NCBI GenBank assembly: GCA_938743325.2
Contig: OW568866.1
Location: forward strand, 930,001-994,000
Reading direction: 5' to 3'
Source: Pycnococcus provasolii
Taxonomy: Eukaryota; Chlorophyta; Pseudoscourfieldiophyceae; Pseudoscourfieldiales; Pycnococcaceae
DNA: 64,000 nt
Shown: positions 1 to 9,638 of the stretch, piece by piece
How the letters are laid out: each line of letters begins with the position of its first letter
Numbering within the stretch: the stretch's first letter is position 1
Position numbers and translations under genes: made by a program
The notes under the pieces: generated by a model
Told to the model about the DNA's origin: nothing
What the model saw: only the letters and a program-made list of their open reading frames with translations
The model's database searches: none

Positions 1-3
1 GGA

Positions 4-157
4 GCCGGGACGTGCGGGAGGTCCCCACACGAAGCACACGTCTGGAATGTTTACATGTATGTGCATGCCGCCATTCATTTTTTGGCACGACCGGGATCCC
101 CAAGTGCCCAACTTATCATGGATCCGACAGATGGTTCTACGGCGGATCCCCGGGGAA
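4..157 (+). repeat. Dispersed repeat R, uninterrupted copy
   Basis: This stretch matches, with scattered differences, the two halves found at 10077-10200 and 11991-12042 (shared blocks include CACGACCGGGATCCCCAAGTG and GGATCCCCGGGGAA). Here the halves are contiguous (junction between 106 and 107), so this copy acts as the empty-site comparison for the Mutator-like insertion at 10210-11978. It ends about 60 bp before the PIG-O start codon and so may contribute to that promoter. I do not recognise the repeat family. Confidence 0.7.
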
Positions 158-220
158 CCTAAGTAGACCTGTGGTGTGGTCCCACCTGCCGGTGCTGATC
201 AAAAATCGCATGCGAGTAGT

Positions 221-2941
221 ATGGCCGACGCTGCGTCGTCACACTTGACGTGTCGTCGTCGTCATTCTCGGCGGCGTCTTGACCTCTTTTTGATATTGGC
301 AGTGCACGTCTTAGCTCTCTCAGGATTCATTCTTGCCTTCTTTCTCTCGCGATCCGATGTCACGCTGTCCTCATCCTGCCGTGATCCGTTGGACGTGCTT
401 GATGGTGATGCACTTGGTGATGCACTTGGTGATGGTGAAGGAATCTCAACCTCTTCGTCGTCGTCTTCGTCGTCGTGCGCGCGAACGTGGGGTGCACGAT
501 CAGTGTCGAAAGTTCTTGTCGTCGTGATTGACGCGCTTAGGAGAGACCTGGCGACTGCTGCGACGACTGGGACGATACAACAGCACAACAACGCACAAAG
601 AAGAAGCAGCCCCAAAACGCCGCCGCCGAGGCTGAAAAGCATCGACGAAGTGATTGAAAACGCCTTGTACAAAAACAAAGGTCTTGCCACGACGCGCGTG
701 CGAAAATTTATCGCAGACCCGCCAACGACCACCGTGCAGCGCCTCAAGGGAATCGCCACGGGGGCCGTGCCCGCGTTCGCGGACATAACAAAGTCGTTCG
801 GAGGGTCAGCCGTGACCACGGACAACGTCGTCGCGCAGTGCCTCGCGCACGGACTACGCGTGCGCTTCTTCGGCGACGAGGCGTGGGGCGAGCTCTTTCC
901 CAGCTTGCTTGACGCAAACACGAGCAGGCCGTTCCCGTCGCTGAATGTGCGCGACCTGCACGGCGTCGACCGAGGAGTGCGATCAAGCCTGTTCCCGATG
1001 CTCGAAGACGGCGACGACGACTGGGACGTAGCCATCGCGCACTACCTCGGAGTAGACCACGTTGGACACATACACGGCGTGCACAGCGACGCGATGAAGT
1101 CCAAGCTGGAAGAAATGGACGACGACCTGAGGCGCATCTTCTCCCACTTCGTGCGCATGGCGCAACCAGGTGGGTCGCTCGAAGGCGGTCTACTTCTCGT
1201 TCTTGGCGACCACGGGCAGACGGACGGGGGCGATCATGGCGGAGGTACGCCACCGGAGGTGGATGCCGCGCTGTTCGCGGCGGCGGTTCCATCGAACAAG
1301 CACGCGATCATGCAAAAGGAGGAGGAGGAAGAGAAGGTCGTCGTCGACGACGACGAATCGATGCCGCAGATTGACCTTGCGCCGACGCTCGCGCTTCTAC
1401 TCGGTATACCGGTGCCATACACATCCGTCGGTCGCGTTGACCGTGCTCTGTGGCGACTAGCTGGGCGAACTCCGTATCATGCCGCGCTGCGTCGAAATGC
1501 TTGGCAGGTGAAGCGGTACCTGGACACTCAGATGAGTGCGGGCGCATTGTCCGCCTCCGAGCTTGCGTCGCTGCGGGAGGAGTACACGAATGCAACATCT
1601 ATCTCCGGTCGCGAGGCGGAGGCGCCGCTGCGCGAATACCTCGCGAATGCCGCTGCACTCGTCACGGCGAAATGGGTGGCATTCGACCTGCCCGGAATGC
1701 TGGTTAGCATCGCCGCGCTCCTGCTTTCGCTTGAGTTTGCCGCAATGTGCGCGGCGGGGGAGACGAACGCGACGACGACGACGACGACGACTATGACAAT
1801 ATTGTCCTTGTGGGCTGCGGGCGTGTCGGCGACTTCGTACGTGTTGTTTCGTGGCGGCGTTGCCATCTCAGCGGCGCTTGGTGCATGTGCTATGGCAGCC
1901 AGGGCGCTCGCGGATCAGATGCTGACGACAACGACGACCAAGTTCTTTGATTCTGTATTCAGAGGTTGTGGTGATGTGTCCACAGCCGTTCCGCGTGGTG
2001 CCGGGGTGGTTGCCGCGGTGGTGCACGCCGTGGCGCTGACGAGCAGCAGTTTCATTGACGAGGAAGCGGTTGTGGTGGAGTATCTGCTGCAGAGCGTGCT
2101 TCTCGCGTCATTCCTTCTTGGCGAAAGCAGCAAGAGTCGAGGCTGGGTTGCCGTGGCGCTTGTTGCTGGGTGGTCGTCGCGTGCGCTGGCGGAGGAGGCG
2201 AGCAATTCACCGCTGCTTGTGTTGGTGATCAACTGCGCCGCGGCTATTGCTGGAGCCATCTGCTGGCACGGATGGACGCTGCGCATCTCGTGCCTGTGCG
2301 CGTGCGCATCTTGGACTTTTGTTCACTTTGGCAACGACGCGGTGGGCAGATTGCTCTTGCCGAAAGTGGCTTACCTGTGTTGTTTGGTTGGCGTTGTGTT
2401 GGATGCCCGTAGGAAGCATACGAATGCTCGCTGGCTTGCAAGGCACCTTTCGGTGCCCATCGCGCTTGTCATTGGCCTGCGTGGCGCGGGTGGCGCGGCA
2501 AGCGTGGCGTCGCTGTTCGTATTCGAAATGTGCATCATGCAGCGTGGCGTGGCCTCGACCGTGGATGCGACGTTCCTGCTGCAGCTCGCGGCAAGCCGCT
2601 TCTTCTTCCAGACGGACCATGCGTGCAAGTTTGCACGCCTCCACCTGACAACCGCTGCCTTCGTGGGATTCGATGGATTTTCGTTCGTGCGATGTGGTGC
2701 GATGCTTTGGATGAACACGTACGGCGGTTTTGCGTTGGCAAGTTTGTTACTGTGCGACGACGTCGTCGTCGTGATCCCACGTCTGATGACGTGCCTGGTG
2801 ACCACGGCATTCCTGAGCATTCAGAGGAGACACTTGTTTGCGTTTGACCGCTTTGCACCGAAATTCATGTTCGAGTTCTGCATGCTGCTGACAACGGATA
2901 TGTTCGCTTGGGTTGGTTCGTTGCTGTCGTCGCGCGATTGA
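221..2941 (+). CDS. PIGO: GPI ethanolamine phosphate transferase 3 (PIG-O-like)
   Basis: About 906 residues from the first in-frame ATG (the frame stays open to 176 but without an ATG). It would act in the ER membrane, adding ethanolamine phosphate to the third mannose of the GPI anchor. An N-terminal signal anchor (about 20-42) is followed by a lumenal alkaline-phosphatase/sulfatase-fold domain: VVVIDALRRD near 95-108 (metal/nucleophile region), FIADPPTTTVQRLKG, which is typical of PIG-N/F/O enzymes, GVDHVGH, and GDHGQTDGGDHGG near 329-341. The C-terminal half (about 470-900) is a series of hydrophobic segments, as in the family. The match to PIG-O rather than PIG-N or PIG-G is from the wording around FIADPPTTT and FFGDEAW and is a family-level judgement. 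No intron is needed. It is convergent with the next gene, 76 bp away. Confidence 0.88.
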   Translation: MADAASSHLTCRRRHSRRRLDLFLILAVHVLALSGFILAFFLSRSDVTLSSSCRDPLDVLDGDALGDALGDGEGISTSSSSSSSSCARTWGARSVSKVLVVVIDALRRDLATAATTGTIQQHNNAQRRSSPKTPPPRLKSIDEVIENALYKNKGLATTRVRKFIADPPTTTVQRLKGIATGAVPAFADITKSFGGSAVTTDNVVAQCLAHGLRVRFFGDEAWGELFPSLLDANTSRPFPSLNVRDLHGVDRGVRSSLFPMLEDGDDDWDVAIAHYLGVDHVGHIHGVHSDAMKSKLEEMDDDLRRIFSHFVRMAQPGGSLEGGLLLVLGDHGQTDGGDHGGGTPPEVDAALFAAAVPSNKHAIMQKEEEEEKVVVDDDESMPQIDLAPTLALLLGIPVPYTSVGRVDRALWRLAGRTPYHAALRRNAWQVKRYLDTQMSAGALSASELASLREEYTNATSISGREAEAPLREYLANAAALVTAKWVAFDLPGMLVSIAALLLSLEFAAMCAAGETNATTTTTTTMTILSLWAAGVSATSYVLFRGGVAISAALGACAMAARALADQMLTTTTTKFFDSVFRGCGDVSTAVPRGAGVVAAVVHAVALTSSSFIDEEAVVVEYLLQSVLLASFLLGESSKSRGWVAVALVAGWSSRALAEEASNSPLLVLVINCAAAIAGAICWHGWTLRISCLCACASWTFVHFGNDAVGRLLLPKVAYLCCLVGVVLDARRKHTNARWLARHLSVPIALVIGLRGAGGAASVASLFVFEMCIMQRGVASTVDATFLLQLAASRFFFQTDHACKFARLHLTTAAFVGFDGFSFVRCGAMLWMNTYGGFALASLLLCDDVVVVIPRLMTCLVTTAFLSIQRRHLFAFDRFAPKFMFEFCMLLTTDMFAWVGSLLSSRD

Positions 2942-3017
2942 TTTTTAATCAAAAGTAACTGTATGTAAACTTACATTGTACTGTACAAAGTTCCTTCTAC
3001 ATATCTTATGTCTTATT

Positions 3018-6000
3018 CTACATGAACCTCGCCTTCACCCACGCACTTCCCGAGCACCATAGCTTGGGTAGGACGACACCAGGATGAGCGGGAGGTGGCC
3101 CGCCGCCGTACGACAAGCCAGAGTACAGCCAGTATCTTGGATTGTAATCTCGTGTCACAAGCGTGAGATTCGCATCCGTTTCGGAGATGAGGAATTTCAA
3201 TTCATCGTGGTGCGAATTCACCACACCCTTCCATCGCGTCTCACCGTCAATCTCAACCTCGAACCAAGCGCCACACTGTGGGTTGGGCTTCTCGCACGCG
3301 TAGTCGCTCTCGATGCACTCGAGAAATTCACGCACGATGCCCGGCTCGACGAGGAACGAAGAAAAGGGAATGCCACGATCACGCATTGCCGCAAGGTCGA
3401 ACGTCACGCGCGAGTTGGGCAAAGCGCCAATACCCTTGACCACCTCGTACGGCGTGACGCCCAGCGAAGTCGAGTAGGTATCGGCAGTGGTATGCAGCAG
3501 CGTGGCATTCGAATTTGTGTATCCTGAGCAGTCGTTGCACAGCGATCCGCTCTCGATGCGCGTGTAGCACGCATTCGGCCCCGCCGAGCTCGACGACGAC
3601 GACGACGACGACAACGGCTGCAACGGGCAATACGATGCATTCGTCGACGCGCCCGTGGCCACACCCAGGAAGCAGCTGAGGTACAGAGGGCTGACGCGTG
3701 AACCGTCGGGGTTGACGCGCGTGTCGAGCGCACGATCCTCGCAGAGCGTGGTGGGAAGGTAGAATGGCTTGCGAACGCACCCGAGGTGAATGTGAGGCTC
3801 GAAGAAGTCCTCGCACACACAGGAGCCGGTGAGATAGTCGCATGTGCCGTGGCCTCCACACTCGTTGCCGCACTTGATGTACTCGCACGCGGGCCCGAAG
3901 AAGTCGCTCGCACAGTAGCATTGCCCGCTGTAGTAGTCGCACGCACCGCGGCCAGAGCAGTCCAGGCTATTCTTATCGAACATCTCCGCCACAAGCTCCG
4001 TCTCGCGGTTGATCCGCGCACGAAGCTGGTCTGGAAAGCTGATTGCTAGATGCGCCACGCCTGTACTGGGCAGGAACATCCAGTCGTTCGCGACGAGCGT
4101 GTCACGCGCACTCTGTGCCGCCGTGGAGCTCAGGTACTCGACATATGCCACCTTGAATCGCTTGCCGGTTCCCTGAGCTTCGTTGAAGTCTGCCGTTTGC
4201 GTGAGCTTCACCTCAACATTTCGCAGCGGCCCGAATGTGCTGTAGTTCCCCTCGATGTCAGCGAGAGTTACTGACACGGGGAGGTCGTCAAGCACAATGT
4301 AGCTCTTAGGGCATGGCTGCAGGCTGCAATCGGCCGAGTAGTAAGGCTCGAAGCACGCACACTTCGAAGTTCCGCCCACGCAGCTTCTCTCTCCTGTGAT
4401 CACGTCCACCTCGCAGGTCTGCTGGGAGTCGCAGGCACCCTGGCCGTTGCAGCCATTCGGACATTCCACATGGCTGCAGTCGTCGTGAGAGTAGCCGTCG
4501 TCGCACTCACACACGGGAGGGAAACGGTCATTTACGCACCTGCCATTGCCACTGCAATCATTGATGCATCGCTTCGTGTAGTGCAGCAGCCTCTCCTCGA
4601 ATAATGTAAGGCGTTCGGCGATGCCGCCCGACTGGCCGATACTCATCTCGTAGCTGAGGCTTTCGACAGCCTCCTCGATGTGATACGGAACGCCATCCAC
4701 CTGAACGACGCGCACGAGCACGTCGCTATCGCTGGGAGGGGTGGGCCACGGATACGAGTGGTCGAATTGCAAAGTGGCGGAGATGTTTCGAACCGTCTTG
4801 ATGCGGAGCATTGGGCTATTCAGCGTCCAGTGTGCCTCATAGCGCTGCGGCAGCGCCATGAACTCCTCGTGCCGCTTAGCGTATGCGACGAGGCGGCGCG
4901 ACAGCGCACGCACGAAGCCGGCGACATCGTTCGTCATCAGCGCCATCGCGCGCACGTCGCTGTATGGAATGTCCTCCTGCACGAGTCTCGCGTCCACGAG
5001 ATGCAGGGTTTCCGGTGCAAAGTACAGACGAATTTCACGCATGCTGCGAGAACCAAGAAACGCGCAGCTGGGGTAATAGCGGGAGATGGACGACGAATAA
5101 TTTCCGTCATGGCACGATACCGGCAGGACGAGATTCACCTGCGTCACTCCCGGAGCGTGCTCCACCGCGTACGTTGGCGAGCAGAATCGGCGAGCCGCGG
5201 CGTCGCTTCGCGAAAGCACGCCGGCGCCGTTTTCGAGGCACCTCGTCGGCTCGCGCAGCGTGATCAGGCGAGGCGTGGGCGCGGAGGAAGATTCGGAGGA
5301 GATGAGCGTCTCGAGCTCGCCCAGCCAGCCAAAGAGCATCTCGCCGTGCACGCTGAGAAGGCTTGCACGCACCAGGTCGCTCTGCTCTTGCATCTGCCGC
5401 ACAGTCATCGTGAGGCGTTCCGTCATGTCAGCGAGTGAATTTTCGTACCCGGCGTCGTTGACAAGGCTCACCAAGTTTGCCACCTCGCTCGGCGAGGGGC
5501 GCGACTTGCGGCTCAGCGCTCGAAGCATGCTTCGCAGCGACGACTCGACCGGGTCACGTCCGTGCAGTAGCTCGTACGTGAAGCCGTACGCCGCACCGTA
5601 CATGCCTCTCCCCGCGTGCCCATATCGTCGCATGGCAAGAGCGTCGGGGATGCGCGTGTGGTATCGCATCGCCTGCGCACTCTTGCGAACGAGCACCAGC
5701 TCTTCGACCGTTGGCCAGTGGAAGCTGGCATCGTTGAGAAGCAACGGGCTATTGCGTGGCCTCACGTTGACGACGAATCTTTGCTCCACGGTGAAAAAGT
5801 AGTCACTTGCCGTCAGCACGACGGTGTGCTTACCCCCACCCGCGCATCGATCTTTCGCCGGGTGCCAATTATCTGCACGGCACCGCACGTCAGATCGTCG
5901 CGGCGTTCCCGCAAGCAGCTGCGTGGCGGGATCGAAGCGGAGCCAGGATGGGAGCACTTTCACCGTGTACACGATGTGGTCGTTGTCCGGATCCTGCGCG

Positions 6001-7664
6001 GCGACCGCGTACATGTACAGGTCGTCCTCCTGAACGACAATGATGGGAGTCGACACGAACGTGGGTGGATCGCGATACGTGTATCCACGCAGCGGGACAC
6101 CCCACTGTCCCGGCGCTCGCCCCACACGGCAGTCTGAGTATGGAAATTCTCTCGAAGCTTCGCCGCAGTGCCCAGCTTGGTGTCCGCCAAATGGCCCCTT
6201 CTGCACATTCCGCGCGTAGTTGCCGATGACGACCGAGACGGTGAGCCCTTGGCCCTCGCCAGGCGGCACGACGCAGCGCAGCGAGCCGGTGCTTGTCATA
6301 GCCACGTCAAGGCACTCCTGCTCTCCGATGAAGACGGTCACACCGTCTGGCGTGGATCCAAATCCCTTTCCAAAAATCTCCACGAAGTCGCCACCCGCTC
6401 GCCTGCCACCGGACGGCACCACCTCGTAGATCTCGATCCAGAGCGAGGGAACGACGAAGGCGTCCACCGCCAGCCATCCCCAGTCGCAGCAGCGGTAGTC
6501 GTAGATGTCGATGACGAACTTCTCGCCGTAGAATGGCAGCAGCTCCTCCGCCGTCCAGCCGCTCGTCAGCCAGAATCGCCTGCTTCGAATGGGCGTGCTG
6601 AGCACGCGGTAGTTGTCGTGAAGGCGTGTGAGCGCGACGCCCAGCGTTCCCTCTCCGTACACGGCGATGGGATACGTGGAGTTGACCATCACGGGCACGG
6701 TCTTGTCCCCTCCGTTCGACTGGAAGGTGAGGTCGCCGTAGCCGAGCGTGAATGGCACCGAGCGCACGTGCAGCACGCCGTGATTGCGCTCACGTTCGTT
6801 CCACGGGTAGGCGGAGCACAGCTGGTACTCGCCGGAGTACGAGTCGAGGAAGCAGTGCTTGACGATGGCAAAGTTGGGCACGCCGACTGACAGCACCTCC
6901 CAGAACGGCGCGAGCGTGCCCTCCTCGAATCCCCACCGGACGGGAACGGACGCGTACTCGAACTGCGCGTATCGCGGAAGGCCGGCTGGCTCGAGATGGC
7001 ACTCCGTGCCTTGTTGAAGGTCGTCGCCTCGCGTCGTCGCGTATGTGCACCCCTTTGAATTGACTGGCTCGCTTGGCGGTCCCATGCTCCGTCCGCGGTA
7101 CGCCCACTGCTGCGGTCCTGCTCCCGGCGTTCCGTCGGCGTTGTCAATCGTACAGCCTTCCTCGCGCGTTGGACTTCGGTCCTGGCTCGGTCCACAGCTG
7201 CGCAGCGCGTTGTTGATTTCGCTTCCCGCGCCGAAGAGCAGTGGGTCTTCGCGGTTGTACCCAAAGCCCGTGTTAACGTACGTGTCGCCTGGGTAAGCGC
7301 GCGCGCTCGTTCGCCATCGGTTCGTGCGGTACCACATGGGTTCCTCCCAGTCGAGCTGCTCTTCCTCGATGAACGTGCCAGCGGCGTCGCGGCCGCCCTT
7401 GAACGGTTCGGTGTATTCGAAGAGTTCGTCGTCCCAGATGTTCGTGAGGTCCCACACTGCTTTTGCATGCTTTGGTATGATGATGATTAGGAGGAGGAGG
7501 AGGAGTGAAGTTGGAACAAGTTTTGTTATTGTTTTTGTTCTGGTGGAGGAGGAGGTGAAGCAGCGACGAGAGGATGGGAAATTGCGAGTGATGAGACGGT
7601 GGAGGATGAGGAGGGTGGAGTCATTGTGGCGGACATTGAGACATTCACGTAGTAGTAGTACCAT
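3018..7664 (-). CDS. Large secreted or membrane protein with IPT/TIG, cadherin-like and EGF-like modules
   Basis: About 1548 residues from the ATG at 7664; the frame remains open to an ATG at 7832, so the start is uncertain. A strongly hydrophobic run (LLLLLLIIII, about residues 50-66) followed by a small-residue site looks like a signal sequence, but its n-region is unusually long, so the true start may be in an unseen exon. In order: unassigned N-terminal region; IPT/TIG-like domain about 405-485 (GGDFVEIFGKGFGS); cadherin/dystroglycan-like (He_PIG-type) domain about 540-633 with DPDNDHI and LAGTP; a long unassigned middle; EGF-like modules about 1030-1110 (CSGNGRC, CNGQGAC); an RRM-like block about 1118-1211; further EGF-like modules about 1233-1298 (CSGRGAC, CGGHGTC); cysteine-containing tail. 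Likely cell-surface or secreted; function unknown. Confidence 0.8.
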   Translation of the reverse strand: MVLLLRECLNVRHNDSTLLILHRLITRNFPSSRRCFTSSSTRTKTITKLVPTSLLLLLLIIIIPKHAKAVWDLTNIWDDELFEYTEPFKGGRDAAGTFIEEEQLDWEEPMWYRTNRWRTSARAYPGDTYVNTGFGYNREDPLLFGAGSEINNALRSCGPSQDRSPTREEGCTIDNADGTPGAGPQQWAYRGRSMGPPSEPVNSKGCTYATTRGDDLQQGTECHLEPAGLPRYAQFEYASVPVRWGFEEGTLAPFWEVLSVGVPNFAIVKHCFLDSYSGEYQLCSAYPWNERERNHGVLHVRSVPFTLGYGDLTFQSNGGDKTVPVMVNSTYPIAVYGEGTLGVALTRLHDNYRVLSTPIRSRRFWLTSGWTAEELLPFYGEKFVIDIYDYRCCDWGWLAVDAFVVPSLWIEIYEVVPSGGRRAGGDFVEIFGKGFGSTPDGVTVFIGEQECLDVAMTSTGSLRCVVPPGEGQGLTVSVVIGNYARNVQKGPFGGHQAGHCGEASREFPYSDCRVGRAPGQWGVPLRGYTYRDPPTFVSTPIIVVQEDDLYMYAVAAQDPDNDHIVYTVKVLPSWLRFDPATQLLAGTPRRSDVRCRADNWHPAKDRCAGGGKHTVVLTASDYFFTVEQRFVVNVRPRNSPLLLNDASFHWPTVEELVLVRKSAQAMRYHTRIPDALAMRRYGHAGRGMYGAAYGFTYELLHGRDPVESSLRSMLRALSRKSRPSPSEVANLVSLVNDAGYENSLADMTERLTMTVRQMQEQSDLVRASLLSVHGEMLFGWLGELETLISSESSSAPTPRLITLREPTRCLENGAGVLSRSDAAARRFCSPTYAVEHAPGVTQVNLVLPVSCHDGNYSSSISRYYPSCAFLGSRSMREIRLYFAPETLHLVDARLVQEDIPYSDVRAMALMTNDVAGFVRALSRRLVAYAKRHEEFMALPQRYEAHWTLNSPMLRIKTVRNISATLQFDHSYPWPTPPSDSDVLVRVVQVDGVPYHIEEAVESLSYEMSIGQSGGIAERLTLFEERLLHYTKRCINDCSGNGRCVNDRFPPVCECDDGYSHDDCSHVECPNGCNGQGACDSQQTCEVDVITGERSCVGGTSKCACFEPYYSADCSLQPCPKSYIVLDDLPVSVTLADIEGNYSTFGPLRNVEVKLTQTADFNEAQGTGKRFKVAYVEYLSSTAAQSARDTLVANDWMFLPSTGVAHLAISFPDQLRARINRETELVAEMFDKNSLDCSGRGACDYYSGQCYCASDFFGPACEYIKCGNECGGHGTCDYLTGSCVCEDFFEPHIHLGCVRKPFYLPTTLCEDRALDTRVNPDGSRVSPLYLSCFLGVATGASTNASYCPLQPLSSSSSSSSSAGPNACYTRIESGSLCNDCSGYTNSNATLLHTTADTYSTSLGVTPYEVVKGIGALPNSRVTFDLAAMRDRGIPFSSFLVEPGIVREFLECIESDYACEKPNPQCGAWFEVEIDGETRWKGVVNSHHDELKFLISETDANLTLVTRDYNPRYWLYSGLSYGGGPPPAHPGVVLPKLWCSGSAWVKARFM

Positions 7665-8128
7665 GGTACAGTACAGTACGCCGCCGCGGCCGCGCCACTT
7701 GTACGTTCGTTCGTTCGTTCGGATGAACGAATGACTGGCGCACTGAATGAATAATGAAGAGATGGAAGTGCAGAATAAACTAAATAAAATAAGAAGGCCA
7801 AGCTCGTGTTGCAGTGTTGGTTGTTGCATCATGTATGTAAATCACGTACGTGTCTCGACCTTCTCTCGACGTCCATGGGTGGTCAAGCAGGAAAAGGAGG
7901 GAGGCTCAAAGTCAAAGAAAGGGACCATGCTGACCATGCACATACATACTTTACAGAAGTGTTCAACTTCAAAGAGTTGAGTGGACATGTTGAGTGGACG
8001 TTTGACGTGGTCAAGAAAAGAGCTTGCACCTGGCGAGCTTGCAAGTTCTGGTTGGGTTAATTGTGTTTCAGTCTCATCAACTCGCATTATTCCCGGCCGC
8101 ATTGGGGACTGGAAGCGCGCAGGTGGTG
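7665..8128. promoter_or_regulatory. Divergent intergenic region
   Basis: This lies between the start of the EGF protein (-) and that of the ABC ATPase (+) and must hold both promoters if the 7664 start is right. It is AT-richer than the flanking CDSs, with an A/T-rich patch at 7768-7795. I see no defined motif and no extra gene. Confidence 0.4.
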
Positions 8129-9127
8129 ATGGCGGGCGGGCACGGGCACGGGCACTCTCACGTGCGTCGTCACAGGTGTGGATGTGCACGCACTTTCGAC
8201 GGTGGTCCCATGGGAGCTCGAGCTCGTGCTCGAAGAAGTCGCGTTTGCTTTGCTGCTTCTGCACCGCTGGACGGGTGGAACATGGCGGCGCGAAGAAGAT
8301 GCCGCTTTCAAGCAACCCCTCTGTGGGCTCGTGGCTGCGACGGCGAACGCGAATCGAAGCAAGACGTGCGCGAAGAAACCAGATGGACGCTTGAGGTACG
8401 CGACGTCTTTAAGAGTTTCGGAAAGAGAACGGCTGTCGCAGGTGTGAGCGTCAGCGTGAGCAGTGGTGAGGTGGTGGGCGTGCTCGGCCCGAACGGGAGT
8501 GGGAAGTCGACGCTCTTTCGGATTGCAGTTGGGCGCACATTCCCAGACGAAGGCGAGGTGACGGTGTGCTCGCTGCCTTCGGGCGAGACGCGCGACGTCA
8601 CGCACGTGCCCTTGCACGCAAGAGCGAAAGAAGGCGTTCTGTACGTGCCACAGGAGCCGAGCGTGTTCCGTGACTGGACGGTGGCTGAGAACGTGATCTG
8701 CGCGCTTGACCTCGCGGGCGTTGCGCGCAAGGACCTCCAAAGGCGCACGGAGCGCACACTTGATGCATTCACGCTCTCACACGTCGCAGACACGCGGTCG
8801 AGCGCCGTGAGCGGCGGTGAAAGGCGGCGCCTGGAGATTGCACGCGTGCTCGCCCGTTTCGAGTCGTCGAGTCCGCCGCCACGCTTTCTCGTCGTCGACG
8901 AGCCGTTCGCGGGTGTGGATCCTAAGGGTGTCAAGGATTTGCAGGCGCTATTCATGCGCCTGGCTTCTGAGCGTCAATTGGGCGTGCTCGTTACCGACCA
9001 CAACGTGCCTGGCGTGCTTGGCGTCGCGCGTCGCGCGTACGTGCTTCACGAAGGCGCGGTTCTTGCGAGCGGCTCGCCTGACTACTTGGAGAACCACCCG
9101 AGCGTGCGCGAGGCGTACTTGACTTGA
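8129..9127 (+). CDS. LptB-like ABC transporter ATPase, probably plastid-targeted
   Basis: About 332 residues from the ATG at 8129; the upstream frame is open but has no ATG. The first ~90 residues are Arg/Ala/Ser-rich with almost no acidic residues, as expected for a plastid transit peptide. The ABC domain is complete: Walker A GPNGSGKS near 121-128, Q-loop VPQEPSVF, signature SGGERRRLEIARVLA near 227, Walker B FLVVDEPFAGVDP near 252, H-loop LVTDHNV near 288. The SGGERRR, DEPFAGVDP and DHNV wording is that of the LptB/LivF-type bacterial subfamily, which has plastid counterparts inherited from the cyanobacterial ancestor. It probably energises a lipid or glycolipid export machine at the envelope; the substrate is inferred. 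There are no membrane segments, so a partner permease must be encoded elsewhere. Confidence 0.85.
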   Translation: MAGGHGHGHSHVRRHRCGCARTFDGGPMGARARARRSRVCFAASAPLDGWNMAARRRCRFQATPLWARGCDGERESKQDVREETRWTLEVRDVFKSFGKRTAVAGVSVSVSSGEVVGVLGPNGSGKSTLFRIAVGRTFPDEGEVTVCSLPSGETRDVTHVPLHARAKEGVLYVPQEPSVFRDWTVAENVICALDLAGVARKDLQRRTERTLDAFTLSHVADTRSSAVSGGERRRLEIARVLARFESSSPPPRFLVVDEPFAGVDPKGVKDLQALFMRLASERQLGVLVTDHNVPGVLGVARRAYVLHEGAVLASGSPDYLENHPSVREAYLT

Positions 9128-9230
9128 CACTTTTTTGAATGAGTTTGTATGTATGTAGTAGTATGTATGTTGTACTTGTATACAATGTATGTAGACTCAC
9201 CAGCCATCCCGCCTGCCCAACGTTGTTATT
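9128..9230. repeat. TATG-rich simple sequence
   Basis: Tracts of TATGTATGTAGTAGTATGTATG lie just downstream of the ABC ATPase stop. Low-complexity DNA with no coding signal. Confidence 0.5.
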
Positions 9231-9600
9231 ATGTACAGCATATTCGCTCATCGCGTATATGAGGAACAGTGCCAACGGCAAATCCACTTCGAGTTCGACC
9301 CGAACATCCTCACGGTCGGCACGGGCATGGTGGAGGACAACACTACGCCGTGGACTTCATCAACGCGACGCGTGAAATCAAGCGCGTCTGCCCCGGCTGC
9401 AAGATCAGCGGAGGTGTGAGCAACATCGCGTTCAGCTTCCGTGGCAACGAGCCCGTGCGTCTCGCGTTCCACAGCGATTTCCTGCACCACGCGTGTGAGG
9501 CGGGCGTGGACGCGGGTATCGTGAACGCCGCGCAGGTGATCGAGGACAAGTACGAGAACATCGACAAGGAGCTGCTGAAGTACGTCGATTACAACCAAAA
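9231..9600 (+). pseudogene. Frameshifted fragment of cobalamin-dependent methionine synthase (MetH)
   Basis: Two overlapping frames together read as the MetH pterin-binding region: [14 protein letters not shown] in the first frame, then after a frameshift near 9335-9345 [53 protein letters not shown] and [10 protein letters not shown] in the second. These phrases are highly characteristic of MetH. Only about 120 of more than 1200 residues are present, the homology stops at an A-rich run near 9600, and no other MetH domain is nearby. It is therefore a broken, presumably captured or duplicated, fragment. It lies immediately upstream of a cluster of mobile elements, so transduplication is possible. 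Confidence 0.85.
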
Positions 9601-9638
9601 AAAAACACGTGCGTTTCCCCCCCCAAAAAAAAACCTTT

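Noticed and set aside
262-1292. Long minus-strand open frames across the PIG-O gene
   Set aside because: They mirror the GC-rich coding strand, consist of Arg/Ser/Ala-rich sequence and show no motif, while the plus strand encodes a recognisable enzyme.
8129-9127. Bacterial contamination or recent bacterial transfer of the LptB-like gene
   Set aside because: It has a transit-peptide-like extension and the same base composition as neighbours, and plastid-bearing eukaryotes are known to keep such ATPases.
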